In this document: in pieces, positions 18,515 to 26,662 of the stretch
Layout: the number at the start of each line of letters is the position of its first letter
Numbering within the stretch: position 1 is the stretch's first letter
From: Anaerolineaceae bacterium UBA6073
GTDB lineage: Bacteria; Chloroflexota; Anaerolineae; Anaerolineales; Anaerolineaceae
Direction: 5' to 3'
Assembly (NCBI GenBank): GCA_002436085.1
Contig: DIXT01000027.1
Span: forward strand, 1 to 64,000
Length of the DNA stretch: 64,000 nt
Program-made: the position numbers and the translations under genes
Notes under the pieces: model-generated
What the model was told of the DNA's origin: nothing
What the model saw: only the letters and a program-made list of their open reading frames with translations
Database searches by the model: none

Positions 18515-18546
18515 AACCCGGGCGAATTTCTGACCGGGTTTTTTAT
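18515..18546 (+). terminator. Terminator after ygeY
   Basis: AACCCGG / CCGGGTT stem (18515-18521 and 18534-18540) with a 12-base loop, then TTTTATT. Confidence 0.8.
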
Positions 18547-18683
18547 TACCCGGATTCAAGGTCTTTATCGCTGCCTAGATACATTTTGAATTGACCTGAC
18601 GCAAGCAATTCAGCGGCGCTGCAGATGAACCAATGCGCCTAGATAGAAGACCGTTTCCCGCAGCTTCATGGCATAATCAGAAC

Positions 18684-19454
18684 ATGCTACGCATAATGAG
18701 TTTTAATATCCGCTGCGCCAATTGCGATGATGGCGTGAACGGTTGGGAACAGCGCAAAAACCTGGTTCTCGATCGCATCCTAGCCTATGCGCCTGATTTG
18801 CTGGGCTTGCAGGAGTGCCGTGGGGATGGGCAAGCTCAATACCTGATTAAAAACCTGCCTGAATATTTCTTTTTTGGCATGCCGCGCGGTGGTGAAAGCA
18901 AAACAGCGCTCGAAATGGCACCCCTTATGCTGCGCAAAGAGTGTTTTGAGCTGCTTGATGGCGGCGATTTCTGGCTAAGCGAAGAGCCCGACGAACCCGG
19001 CAGCCTCAGCTGGGGTTGCCAGTTCCCGCGCACAGTCAGTTGGGCTCGTTTGCGCCTAAAAGCTACAAGGCAGGAACTGCTTTTCGCGAATACGCACTTC
19101 GACCTGGTCCCAGCCGCAAGGCGACACTCTGCTGAATTGCTGCGCAGCTGGTTGATGGATAATTCCGCCGGCTGCTCGGCCATCCTAACGGGGGATTTCA
19201 ATGCCAGCAAGCGCTCACGCGTCTATAAGACGCTCACCCAAGATGGACAGCTTTTAGATACTTGGCGGCAGGCTAACCCAGGCGCCCGGGATCAGGCAAC
19301 CTCCCATGGTTTTGGCAACCCGCGAGCCAGAGCCTGCATCGATTGGGTGCTGGTATCGCCAGGTTTGCATGTGCTTTCCGCCTCGGTGGATACCTTTACA
19401 CAGTCTGGCCGCTACCCATCGGACCACTTCCCGCTGCGGGTAGAGATAGAATGA
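18684..19454 (+). CDS. Endonuclease/exonuclease/phosphatase family protein
   Basis: 256 residues from MLRIMSFNIRCAN; an in-frame start 51 bp upstream would add a tail with no homology. Family motifs in order: MSFNIR, GLQECRGDG (metal-binding Glu), ANTHFDLV, LTGDFNAS (catalytic Asp and Asn) and the terminal YPSDHFPLRVEIE (His). Acts on phosphodiester or phosphomonoester substrates in a metal-dependent way; DNA, lipid and nucleotide substrates are all possible. There is no signal peptide, so it is cytoplasmic. Directly after it the base composition turns AT-rich. Confidence 0.88.
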   Translation: MLRIMSFNIRCANCDDGVNGWEQRKNLVLDRILAYAPDLLGLQECRGDGQAQYLIKNLPEYFFFGMPRGGESKTALEMAPLMLRKECFELLDGGDFWLSEEPDEPGSLSWGCQFPRTVSWARLRLKATRQELLFANTHFDLVPAARRHSAELLRSWLMDNSAGCSAILTGDFNASKRSRVYKTLTQDGQLLDTWRQANPGARDQATSHGFGNPRARACIDWVLVSPGLHVLSASVDTFTQSGRYPSDHFPLRVEIE

Positions 19455-19504
19455 TAAATCACATTACAATTATTTAGTTATATGATAATGAAATAAGTTT
19501 CATC

Positions 19505-19533
19505 TTGACTTCGATGTATTGACGATGTATACT
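19505..19533 (+). promoter_or_regulatory. Promoter of the AbiF-associated RNA and gene
   Basis: TTGACT (19505-19510), an exact 17-bp spacer and TATACT (19528-19533). The predicted transcript start, near 19540, falls at the base of the RNA hairpin, leaving little doubt about direction. Confidence 0.65.
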
Positions 19534-19539
19534 AAATTC

Positions 19540-19612
19540 AACAGTACCCACCACGCCTCTACTGCAAACTCGAAAGAGAATGCATTATGCGCACCGAGGT
19601 GGGTCATTTTTT
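19540..19612 (+). ncRNA. Small structured RNA upstream of the abiF-like gene
   Basis: About 73 nt. The outer stem ACCCACC (19546-19552) pairs with GGTGGGT (19598-19604), followed by CATTTTTTC, so it can end as an RNA of its own. Inside is a symmetric hairpin TGCA-AA-CTC-GAAA-GAG-AA-TGCA (19563-19584) with a GAAA tetraloop. It sits 15 bp before the AbiF-type ORF and right after a good promoter. Published comparative work described an abiF RNA motif upstream of such genes, and recent work treats such RNAs as antitoxins; that this one belongs to the class is inference from position and shape. Confidence 0.6.
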
Positions 19613-19626
19613 CTTAGGGTGAATTT

Positions 19627-20629
19627 ATGGATTTGAAATCGGCTAAGACAATTTCAGAACAAATTGAATTACTACAAGAGCGCGGAATAATCATTGATGA
19701 TATTGATTTAGCTTTTACGTTTTTAGAAATGAATAATTATTACCGTCTGAATATATATTTCCATAAACTTATGGATATTCCAGATCATTTTAAAATTGGT
19801 ACCACATTTTCGCGAGTAATTAATTTTTACGAAAATGATAAATGGCTTCGATCTGAAATTTTAATATTACTTGAACCAATAGAAATAAAGGTTAGAACTC
19901 AAATCGCTTATTTCTTGGGTTTAACTTATGGACCAGATGCTTTTTATAATGAAAAGATGTACAAGAGCATTAAGAGACAAGAAGAAATAATAAGTACATT
20001 TTCCAAAGAAATTCAGCGAAACCCTAAGGATCCTGTTGTAAAACATCATTTTGAAAAATATGAAGGTAAATTTCCAATCTGGGTGATTGTCGAGTATTTA
20101 TCGTTCAATACCTTATCAAAATATTATAATAAACCGGTGGCTTTGCATTTGCTATCTCCGCAGCAAGCTGACGGAGTATTACGCAAATGCAAGAGCGTCA
20201 GCCACCTCAAAGCATCGAACCGGCGTAGCAAGCTACGCGGTATTCAGTTTCGCTAATAAAAAAATTATTGCAAAAAAATCTTTTAATTTAAATGAACATC
20301 TCTTTGGACAATGGCTGCACGTGCTTTCAGTTTTCAGGAACATATGTGCTCATTATGGTTATTTATTTCGAAGAGAATATACATTAAGGCCCATAATAGC
20401 TCGAGCTTCGAAATGGAATTCAATGGCTAACTTTCAATTATTTGCACAGCTTCTTGTGATAAAAAGATTATCAGAAACCCAAATCTGGAAGAGGTTCGTT
20501 TTAAACTTTGAAAATAAGATATCTGCTGGAAAAGATTTTTCTACTTATGATTATGGATTTCCCACGAATTGGCAAAGTTTTTATATTAATATTTTCCTTT
20601 TTCAATGTAAACCAATTATTCTTTCATAG
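19627..20629 (+). pseudogene. Abi_2/AbiF-type HEPN gene, interrupted by an insertion
   Basis: Frame one (from 19627) encodes an Abi_2-like N-terminal half of about 169 residues: NNYYRLNIYFHKL, IKVRTQIAYFLGLTYGPDAFY, PIWVIVEYLSFNTLSKYYNK. Translation then runs into foreign sequence and stops at 20256. The rest lies in another frame from 20249: FANKKIIAKKSF, NEHLFGQWLHVLSVF, then RNICAH (20336-20353), an RxxxxH HEPN nuclease motif. Removing 20134-20248 joins ...YYNK to FANKK in frame and gives one protein of about 295 residues. Abi_2 proteins cause abortive infection or act as toxins. The gene is AT-rich against GC-rich neighbours. Its last bases overlap the end of mvaD. Confidence 0.8.
20134..20248 (+). 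mobile_element. Short insertion resembling a TnpB omega-RNA / IS200-IS605 end
   Basis: GC-rich 112-115 bp block inside an AT-rich gene. Its fold is elaborate: GGTGGCT (20136-20142) with AGCCACC (20200-20206); TTGCATTTGC (20143-20152) with GCAAATGCAA (20183-20192); CTCCG (20156-20160) with CGGAG (20172-20176). In addition, GCTGACG (20167-20173) can pair with CGTCAGC (20196-20202), a pseudoknot. It ends with the hairpin GCGTAGC-AA-GCTACGC (20223-20238) just before GGTATTCA. A hairpin close to a TTCA-type right end is the usual form of IS200/IS605 right ends, which also encode the TnpB guide scaffold. There is no ORF and no clear target duplication. Confidence 0.55.
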
Positions 20630-21596
20630 GTTGAACGATCCTCGCCCCGGCGCCCGGACGCGCGCAGAGCACGTCCTGCACGCCTGGCAGGGCGCGCAGC
20701 TGGGTTTCCGCCCAGGCCTGCTCTGCTTGCGTGGTAATCACATGCACATTGGGTCCGGCGTCCACCGTGGCGCACAGCGCGCGCCCTTGCTTGCGCCAGG
20801 TGAGGACGTGCCACAGGACCGTTTCTGTATCTGGCGTCCAGTAGAAGAGCGGCGGCGAGCTGGTGCGCATCACCGCGTGCATCCAATGCGAATCCGCTTC
20901 AACCACCCGCGCCAGGCGCTCAAAATCCCGCCCAAGCAATGCCTGACGGCACTCAATCAGCCTTTCAGGAGCGCCGGCTACGCGCAGGGCATTCAGCGGC
21001 GAGGTGCCGGCCAGCGCGTGGCCTTCGGTTGAACCGATCGCCTTATGCCCGGTGTGCAAAATGACAATCAGGTCAACCAGTTCCCAGTAATCCGGCGGTG
21101 CGATCTGTATGGCGTAACTGTCAGCGTCGCTGCTGCCGGGCAGCCATTCCGCAAAGCCCCCCGGCACCGACCGGCAAGCGGAACCAGAACCGCGCCGTGC
21201 CAGGGCAGAAAGCTCCTGTGAGTTTAAGTCCAAGCCTGCCGCTGTGCTGGCTGCCAGCGCGAGCGCGGCAAACGCTGAGGCGGAGGATGCGATCCCGGTT
21301 CCGGTCGGGAAGTTATTTTCGCTCTCCACGCGCGCGAAGAGCGGCTTTCCGGAAAGTTCGCGAACGCGGTCCAGAAAGCCGGAAACGCGCGCCAGGCTCT
21401 CATCCTGCTGCTCCTCCCCATTCAGGGAGAAGCTGTCCATCGGGAAATTGGCGTCGAACTGCACGCGCGTGCGGGTCCGCAGCCCGTCAAGCGCCATCGA
21501 TAAGGAACCGGTCAGGGGCAGGCGCAGGCGTGCGTCGCGGTTCCCCCAGTATTTTATGAAGGCAATGTTCGGGTGGGCGGCAGCGGTGGCGATCAT
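20616..21596 (-). CDS. mvaD: Diphosphomevalonate (or phosphomevalonate) decarboxylase
   Basis: 326 residues from the ATG preceded by AAGGAGAG; an upstream ATG at 21638 is less likely. GHMP-kinase-fold enzyme of the mevalonate route that makes isopentenyl (di)phosphate. Motifs: HPNIAFIKYWGNRD near the start, NNFPTGTGIASSASAFAAL (phosphate loop), and TVDAGPNVHV with the catalytic Asp. The usual KYWGKR reads KYWGNR. Some Chloroflexota use a phosphomevalonate decarboxylase plus isopentenyl phosphate kinase; which substrate applies here cannot be settled from sequence. No other mevalonate gene is in the window. Confidence 0.88.
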   Translation of the reverse strand: MIATAAAHPNIAFIKYWGNRDARLRLPLTGSLSMALDGLRTRTRVQFDANFPMDSFSLNGEEQQDESLARVSGFLDRVRELSGKPLFARVESENNFPTGTGIASSASAFAALALAASTAAGLDLNSQELSALARRGSGSACRSVPGGFAEWLPGSSDADSYAIQIAPPDYWELVDLIVILHTGHKAIGSTEGHALAGTSPLNALRVAGAPERLIECRQALLGRDFERLARVVEADSHWMHAVMRTSSPPLFYWTPDTETVLWHVLTWRKQGRALCATVDAGPNVHVITTQAEQAWAETQLRALPGVQDVLCARPGAGARIVQPMKE

Positions 21597-21704
21597 GCGG
21601 GTCTCTCCTTGATTAATGGTGATTTTACCTTTTTTCAAGCGCCAAAGCTTGAGGAGCCTTCAGCGGCAACGCGCATCGGCTTTCTTAGAATTTTCATGCC
21701 GAAC

Positions 21705-21831
21705 TTATAAGGACACGCAGCCTTGACGCGAATAAAGTTGTTTCCGGCGCAGTTGAAATGGATTCAGGAAACGCGTAATTCCAAATTATTTTATACCCAT
21801 CTGATGATTTTCAGCTATAATGTCCTTATAA
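21705..21831. promoter_or_regulatory. Inverted operator-like pair upstream of the GntR gene
   Basis: TTATAAGGACA (21705-21715) and its exact reverse complement TGTCCTTATAA (21821-21831) lie between mvaD and the GntR gene, the second directly after a TATAAT box (21816-21821). Such placement suits an autoregulator; binding is not shown. Confidence 0.4.
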
Positions 21832-21875
21832 AACATAATCAGAACTTTATTGAAACTCAATGAAAGCGAGATAAT

Positions 21876-22646
21876 GTGGGGGAATTAGGAAGCATTGACC
21901 TGAACAGCAAAAAGCCCTACTACCTTCAGGTAAGGGACTTAATCCAAACCAGCATAGAGTCCGGCGAATTGAAGCCGGATGAGAAGCTGCCCAGCGAGAC
22001 CGAGCTCTGTCGTGCGCTGAAGGTCAGCCGCACCGTCATCCGCCAGGCGCTGACCGAACTGGAGCAGCTGGGCTTAATTCGCAAATGCAAAGGAAAGGGC
22101 TCTTTCGTATCCGAGAACTTATTCGTGCTGGCTTCTTCCCTCTTCCTGCCTGATTTTTTATGGGATAACGAAGTTGAACAGAAGAAAACCAGCGTGAAAA
22201 TTCTGACTAAAGAGACCATCCCCGCCAACGCCCAGCAAGCAAGCGTTCTAAGCATTAATGAATGTGATCCGATCTTAAAAATTGAGCGGTTGTACGTCCA
22301 CAACGAAGAACCTGTCATATTGGCCCAGAGCCTGCTGCCGGCGCGCATATCCGTGCACCTGACGGACGAAGACCTGCTCTGGACAACGCGCTATCTGAAC
22401 AAACTCCCATTTGCTATTCGCTTCGACCATGCCGACCACTACCTGGAGATTGCCTACGCCAGAAAAACAGAGGCCAAACTGCTGAAAGTTTCAATTGGGA
22501 TGCCCTTAATAAAGGTCACAACTTATAGTTTTAATAAAGATAACACGCCGATTGCCGCGGATACCACCTTCCTGCGCGCGGATCGTATCCGCCTGCGCGG
22601 TACAATCTTCACACAAAGCGGAGAGAATCACTACTCCACCCTCTGA
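21876..22646 (+). CDS. GntR family transcriptional regulator with UTRA domain
   Basis: 256 residues, GTG start. The N-terminal winged helix (about 12-80) has the GntR pattern: YYLQVRDLIQTSIESGELKP, LPSETELCRALKVSRTVIRQ, ALTELEQLGLIRKCKGKGSF. From about residue 95 follows a UTRA ligand domain (ILKIERLYVHNEEPVILAQS, then ITYARKTEAK-like block and TTFLRADRIRLRG at the end). HutC-type members respond to sugars, sugar phosphates or amino-acid products. It precedes PTS IIA, IIB and deoC, so it probably controls them and itself. Confidence 0.9.
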   Translation: MGELGSIDLNSKKPYYLQVRDLIQTSIESGELKPDEKLPSETELCRALKVSRTVIRQALTELEQLGLIRKCKGKGSFVSENLFVLASSLFLPDFLWDNEVEQKKTSVKILTKETIPANAQQASVLSINECDPILKIERLYVHNEEPVILAQSLLPARISVHLTDEDLLWTTRYLNKLPFAIRFDHADHYLEIAYARKTEAKLLKVSIGMPLIKVTTYSFNKDNTPIAADTTFLRADRIRLRGTIFTQSGENHYSTL

Positions 22647-22713
22647 CGCACCTTTTCTCCACCGAAACTGAGGTTTTTTTAAAAGCATGCTGCGAGCTTG
22701 AATGCTTCTTCAT

Positions 22714-22940
22714 GAGGGTGTTGAAAATGTCCAGAACAATAAAAAATATACAACTTTATATTCAAGAAGAACACAATATGTTCATAAACCCCTCCCCTTT
22801 GAACCACCCTCTCCCAGCAGATTGACGCTAAAAAAAGAACGAGATTCGGAGCTGGGAGAGGGCAGGGTGAGGGCAGATTTAAATTCTTAACTTTGAAAAA
22901 TTTGGATGTAATCGATTGACCAATGTTTTTCAACACCCTC
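22714..22940. mobile_element. MITE with 14-bp terminal inverted repeats
   Basis: 227 bp bounded by GAGGGTGTTGAAAA (22714-22727) and TTTTCAACACCCTC (22927-22940), and flanked by a 7-bp direct repeat TCTTCAT (22707-22713 and 22941-22947). It encodes nothing. Inside is a second inverted pair, CCCTCTCCCAGC and GCTGGGAGAGGG (about 22807-22862). The perfect ends with a clean target duplication mark a transposed non-autonomous element; the parent transposon is not in the window. Confidence 0.8.
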
Positions 22941-22945
22941 TCTTC

Positions 22946-22981
22946 ATGTCAATTGACATAAGCTTCGAGCCGGATTATTCT
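22946..22981 (+). promoter_or_regulatory. Promoter with palindromic operator for the PTS genes
   Basis: Perfect 14-bp palindrome ATGTCAATTGACAT (22946-22959) whose right half contains the -35 TTGACA (22953-22958). After 17 bp comes TATTCT (22976-22981). A protein bound at the palindrome would cover the -35. The MITE's right target duplication overlaps its first bases. Confidence 0.55.
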
Positions 22982-23038
22982 TAACCTCGGGTTGCGTTTT
23001 GAGCTTCTCCCGCCCGGTCACCTGTTCAGGAACACACC

Positions 23039-23539
23039 TTGCCGCCATCAGAAAGTACCCCAATAAATCAACCAGAAATGCTCCGCCCGGAGTTGGTGTT
23101 TGTCGGGCTAAAGGCTGCCAGCCGGGAAGAAGCACTTCGACTTCTGGCGGAACGCATGTTGAAAGAAGATCTTGTCACGCCCGACTTTTCCGCTGCGCTG
23201 CTCGAGCGGGAAGAAGCCTTCCCCACCGGTCTGCAGTTCGCAGAAGCTGCGCTGGCCCTGCCGCACACAGAAACCCGCTACGTGCTCCAACCTGTGCTGG
23301 CCGTTGCAGTTCTGGCAGAGCCGGTGGCATTCCTGGCGATGGGCGCGCCGGAGCAGAGCTTGTCCGTGCGGCTCATCTTCCTGCCGGCTGTAGTCCATCC
23401 GGACGAGCAGGTGCGCTGGCTCTCGCGCTTAATCTCGCTTTTCCAGACGCCCGGTTTTTTGAGCGGCCTGCTCCAATCCCCCGACCGGGAAAGCCTCTTT
23501 CAGTATCTGCGCACGGCTTTGAACGCCGCCCCCCTCTAA
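23039..23539 (+). CDS. PTS EIIA component, galactitol/fructose-type domain
   Basis: 166 residues using a TTG start after CAGGAACACACC; the first ATG is 39 bp further in (23078). One EIIA (PTS_EIIA_2) domain: LFVGLKAASREEALRLLAERM-type helix, EEAFPTGLQFAEAALALPHTE with the phospho-accepting His in LPHTE, and a conserved EEA...GL stretch. It passes phosphate from HPr to the IIB next door. IIB follows 46 bp later, but no IIC permease gene is near, so transport would need a partner elsewhere or the pair may be regulatory. Confidence 0.8.
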   Translation: MPPSESTPINQPEMLRPELVFVGLKAASREEALRLLAERMLKEDLVTPDFSAALLEREEAFPTGLQFAEAALALPHTETRYVLQPVLAVAVLAEPVAFLAMGAPEQSLSVRLIFLPAVVHPDEQVRWLSRLISLFQTPGFLSGLLQSPDRESLFQYLRTALNAAPL

Positions 23540-23585
23540 TTGCCATCTTTTGATATGATTCAATTACCCTTCACGGAGGTGAACA

Positions 23586-23912
23586 ATGCCCCAAAAAGTT
23601 ATTCTGGTTTCCTGCGGAACTGGCGTGGTGACAGCCGAAACAACCGCACTGCGAATCCGCAAAATCGCTGCGGAGCGTAAATGGCCGGTAGAGGTCCGCG
23701 TGGTGGAATTCCCCAAACTCAAGCAGGCTGCAGCAGGCGCGGATGTAATTGTGCAGATTGCTCCGCACGATGCCGAAGACTACGGCATCCCCAAACTGAG
23801 CGGACTGCCCTTCTTAACCGGCTTTGAGTTAGATAAGACCGTCCAGCAGTTAGAAGCAATTCTGCTCACGCTGGATAAACCGAAAGCTGAGCCCCCGCAA
23901 AACGGGCTATAA
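23586..23912 (+). CDS. PTS EIIB component, galactitol type
   Basis: 108 residues. The N-terminal phosphocysteine loop VSCGTGVVTAET has Cys10 as the phosphate acceptor, followed by a Rossmann-like small domain and IAPHDAEDYGIPKLSGLPFLTG, typical of GatB-like proteins. GGAGGTGAAC precedes the ATG. It works with the IIA upstream. About 185 bp without a gene follow before deoC. Confidence 0.82.
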   Translation: MPQKVILVSCGTGVVTAETTALRIRKIAAERKWPVEVRVVEFPKLKQAAAGADVIVQIAPHDAEDYGIPKLSGLPFLTGFELDKTVQQLEAILLTLDKPKAEPPQNGL

Positions 23913-24097
23913 TCACAATGGAGTACGGCTTTGGAGATTGAGACTGCCTTTCAGAGCATGACCGCATACAGCTGCCGCTTAGCTCAGAATAACCTTAGCG
24001 GTGCATGTAGCGGCAAGCTCAGCATCCGTAATCAAGCCCGGGAACTCATCCCGCCGTGCCGCGCACAGACTTGATACTAACCTGAAAAAGGAAAAAA

Positions 24098-24928
24098 ATG
24101 AGTAAAAAATCCAGCTACAAATCCTATAACAAAAGCGGAACCTATGATGGCTACAGAGTTCAAACGCACTTTGATAAACGCGGGCACCTGAGAGAGGTCG
24201 GCGTGGAAAAAGACTCGGGCGCGGCAGCCTCTGCGCCCGCCATCGCCGCGCTGATTGACCACACCCTGCTTAAGCCCGAGTCCACCGCCGAGCAGATTGA
24301 ACAGCTCTGCGCGGAAGCGGCGCAGTATCACTTTGGCGCGGTATGCGTGAACTCCTGTTGGGCGGCGCTGGCAGCCCAAAAGCTGGCCGGCACGCCGGTC
24401 AAGGTTGGGGCGACGATTGGCTTCCCGTGGGGAACTGCCTCCACCGCTGCGAAGGTTGCTGAGACCCGCCAGGCGATTGCCGACGGCGCGCGCGAAGTGG
24501 ACATGGTCTTGGCCTACGGCAAACTGAAATCCGGCGATTACGCCGCGGTGGCTGAGGATATCCGTGAGGTGGTGCGCCTGGCGCACAAGCATGACGTGCT
24601 GGTCAAGGTCATCCTGGAGACCAGCATGCTGACCCAGGACGAAAAGGTAACCGCGTGTTTGCTTGCCAGGCAAGCCGGCGCGGATTTTGTGAAGACCTCC
24701 ACCGGCTTCCAGGGCGGCGGCGCGACCGCGGAGGATATCGCCCTGATGCGCGCGGTGGTTGGTCCGGATTTGGGGGTGAAGGCTTCGGGCGGGGTGCGCA
24801 GCCTGGCGGACGCGAAGAAAATGATTGCCGCGGGCGCGACCCGCATCGGTACCAGCGCCGGGATCAAGATTGTGCAGGAAGCTGAGGGGGAAGTGCCCAG
24901 CGCGCCCTCCGGGGAGAGCGGATATTAG
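24098..24928 (+). CDS. deoC: Deoxyribose-phosphate aldolase with N-terminal extension
   Basis: 276 residues; typical bacterial DeoC proteins have about 215-260. Cleaves 2-deoxyribose-5-phosphate to glyceraldehyde-3-phosphate and acetaldehyde. Core motifs: IDHTLLKPEST, GAVCVNSCW, VGATIGFPWG, REVDMVL, KVILETSMLT, FVKTSTGFQGGGAT (Schiff-base Lys) and VKASGGVRS, with the terminal GTSAG. The first 47 residues (Ser, Tyr, Lys and Gly-rich: KKSSYKSYNKSGTYDGY) are outside the barrel, yet AAAAAGGAAAAAA places the start there. It is the likely last gene of the PTS IIA-IIB-deoC group, so the imported or sensed sugar may be a deoxypentose or pentitol (inference). Confidence 0.93.
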   Translation: MSKKSSYKSYNKSGTYDGYRVQTHFDKRGHLREVGVEKDSGAAASAPAIAALIDHTLLKPESTAEQIEQLCAEAAQYHFGAVCVNSCWAALAAQKLAGTPVKVGATIGFPWGTASTAAKVAETRQAIADGAREVDMVLAYGKLKSGDYAAVAEDIREVVRLAHKHDVLVKVILETSMLTQDEKVTACLLARQAGADFVKTSTGFQGGGATAEDIALMRAVVGPDLGVKASGGVRSLADAKKMIAAGATRIGTSAGIKIVQEAEGEVPSAPSGESGY

Positions 24929-24967
24929 GCTGGGCAGAGGTCGTCCGTATTATAGATCTGAAGATGC

Positions 24968-25000
24968 AAAGCGCGTTCCGATGGGAGCGCGCTTTTGTTT
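24968..25000 (+). terminator. Terminator after deoC
   Basis: AAAGCGCG (24968-24975) pairs with CGCGCTTT (24988-24995), followed by TTGTTT. Confidence 0.75.
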
Positions 25001-25039
25001 GAGCCGGGAGGCAGACAAAGCGCCCTCTGGGTACCGCTT

Positions 25040-26340
25040 TGCTAGCTCGCGGTGACGAAGGATTCGTCGTTGCGAGCCCCCGCTGCCGGAATTACGTGAA
25101 TGTGAGAATCACTTGAAGGGGGCGCAGCAACCTGCCTTTAATACCAGCCGGGAGACCGCTTCGTTCCTCGCGGTGACGCCCGATTCGTCATCGCGACTGC
25201 TTGCGTGCGAAACGTGGAGCGCCAGCGACTGAAGCAATCTCCCCTTGTACCAACCTGGAGACCGCTTCGTGCCTCGCGGTGACGCCCGATTCGTCGTTGC
25301 GAGCCCCCGCTGCTGGAATTACATGAAAGTGAGAATCACTTGAAGGGGGCGCGGCAACCTGCCTTTAATACCAGCCGGGAGACCGCTTCGTGCCTCGCGG
25401 TGACGCCCGATTCGTCGTTGCGATGGAGCGCCAGCGACTGAAGCAATCTCCCCTTGTACCAGCCGGGAGACCGCTTCGTGCCTCGCGGTGACGCCCGATT
25501 CGTCATTGCGATGGAGCGCCAGCGACTGAAGCAATCTCCCCTTGTACCAACCTGGAGACCGCTTCGTGCCTCGCGGTGACGCCCGTTTCGTCGTTGCGAG
25601 CCCCCCTTTCCGGTCTTACGTGAAAACCCAGAACCATAATAAGGGGGCGTGGCAACCTGCCTTTAATACCAGCAGGGAGACGGCTTCGTGCCTCGCGGTG
25701 ACGCCCGATTCGTCGTTGCGAGCCCCCGCTGCTGGAATTACGTGAAAGTGAGAATCACTTGAAGGGGGCGCGGCAAACTACCTGAATGTCACTTGTAAAG
25801 CACAGAATTTATCACCATATTTCCTGAGAATTACTGCTTAGTTCCCAATTACTTGAAAGGCAGACTGCCACGACCCTTTGCCTGAAGCGATTACCATGAC
25901 AGATCCTTTTTCTGAGGCAAAGGGTCTCGCAGTGACCGCAGAACCAGATACAGGGAGACCGCTGCAATGCTCTCTAGGTGACGAAGGATTCGTCGTTGCG
26001 AGCCCCCGCTGCAGGAATCGCGCGAAAGTCTGAACTACAGAAAGGGGGCGCAGTGACCGGCCTGGGTTTGTCTTTGCGAGCCCCCGCTGCTGGAATTACG
26101 TGAAAGTGAGATTTACAGGAAGGGGGCGCGGCAACCTGCCTGCATTTCACTCGTAAAGCACAGAATTTATCTCCATATTTCCTGAGAATTACTGCTTAGT
26201 TCCCAATTATTTGAAAGGCAGACTGCCACGACCCTTTGCCAAAAGAAATTGTCTTGATATATCCTTTACCAGAGGCAAAGGGTCTCGCAGTGACCGCAGA
26301 ACTGGATACAGGGAGACGGCTTCTTTCCTCGGAGTGACCA
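25040..26340. repeat. Dense array of modular palindromic repeats
   Basis: About 1.3 kb without a gene. Six modules have the form GCGAGCCCCC ... GGGGGCGCGGC with a 35-45 base middle (about 25068, 25297, 25595, 25716, 25997, 26074). At least five copies of GACCGCTTCGTGCCTCGCGG stand between them. Two modules carry CCCTTTGCC ... GGCAAAGGG arms instead. A stretch of about 245 bp (about 25715-25960) is repeated at about 26070-26316 with few differences. It is not a CRISPR array: spacing and repeat lengths are irregular and units are palindromic. Confidence 0.8.
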
Positions 26341-26612
26341 CAAAACCGGATACGGAAAGATAGCTTCGTTGCTCACTGAGACGAGCGTTGTCCTTCTGAT
26401 ACCCTAAAGGGCACAGGTCAAAGCGAAGAATCCTACCGTTCAAAAAGCCAGATCCTTCTCAGGCCTAGGATGACAAACACGAAAAACAGGCTCAGCATGA
26501 CCGACCTTAACTTCATCCTTGCTCAGTCTGCCCTCACGCACCTTCGGTGTTGCCCTTTGCAGGGGGCGCTGCTCGGGCGCTGCACAAGACCGGCGAGAGC
26601 GCTCCCCCCAAT

Positions 26613-26642
26613 AAAAAAAGCGGAGCCGCATGCGGCTCCGCT
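26613..26642 (-). terminator. Terminator of the leftward glpA operon
   Basis: Perfect stem GCGGAGCCGCA / TGCGGCTCCGC (26620-26641); read leftward it is followed by TTTTTTTATT. It lies about 20 bp past the DUF1667 stop. Confidence 0.9.
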
Positions 26643-26662
26643 CCCTCACATTCTTAAACCCA

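Noticed and set aside
22702..22890. Small frame inside the MITE
   Set aside because: It runs over the element's inverted repeats and has no ribosome site or homology sign.
25040..26340. Possible CRISPR array
   Set aside because: Repeats are palindromic, of unequal length and irregular spacing, and no cas gene is near.
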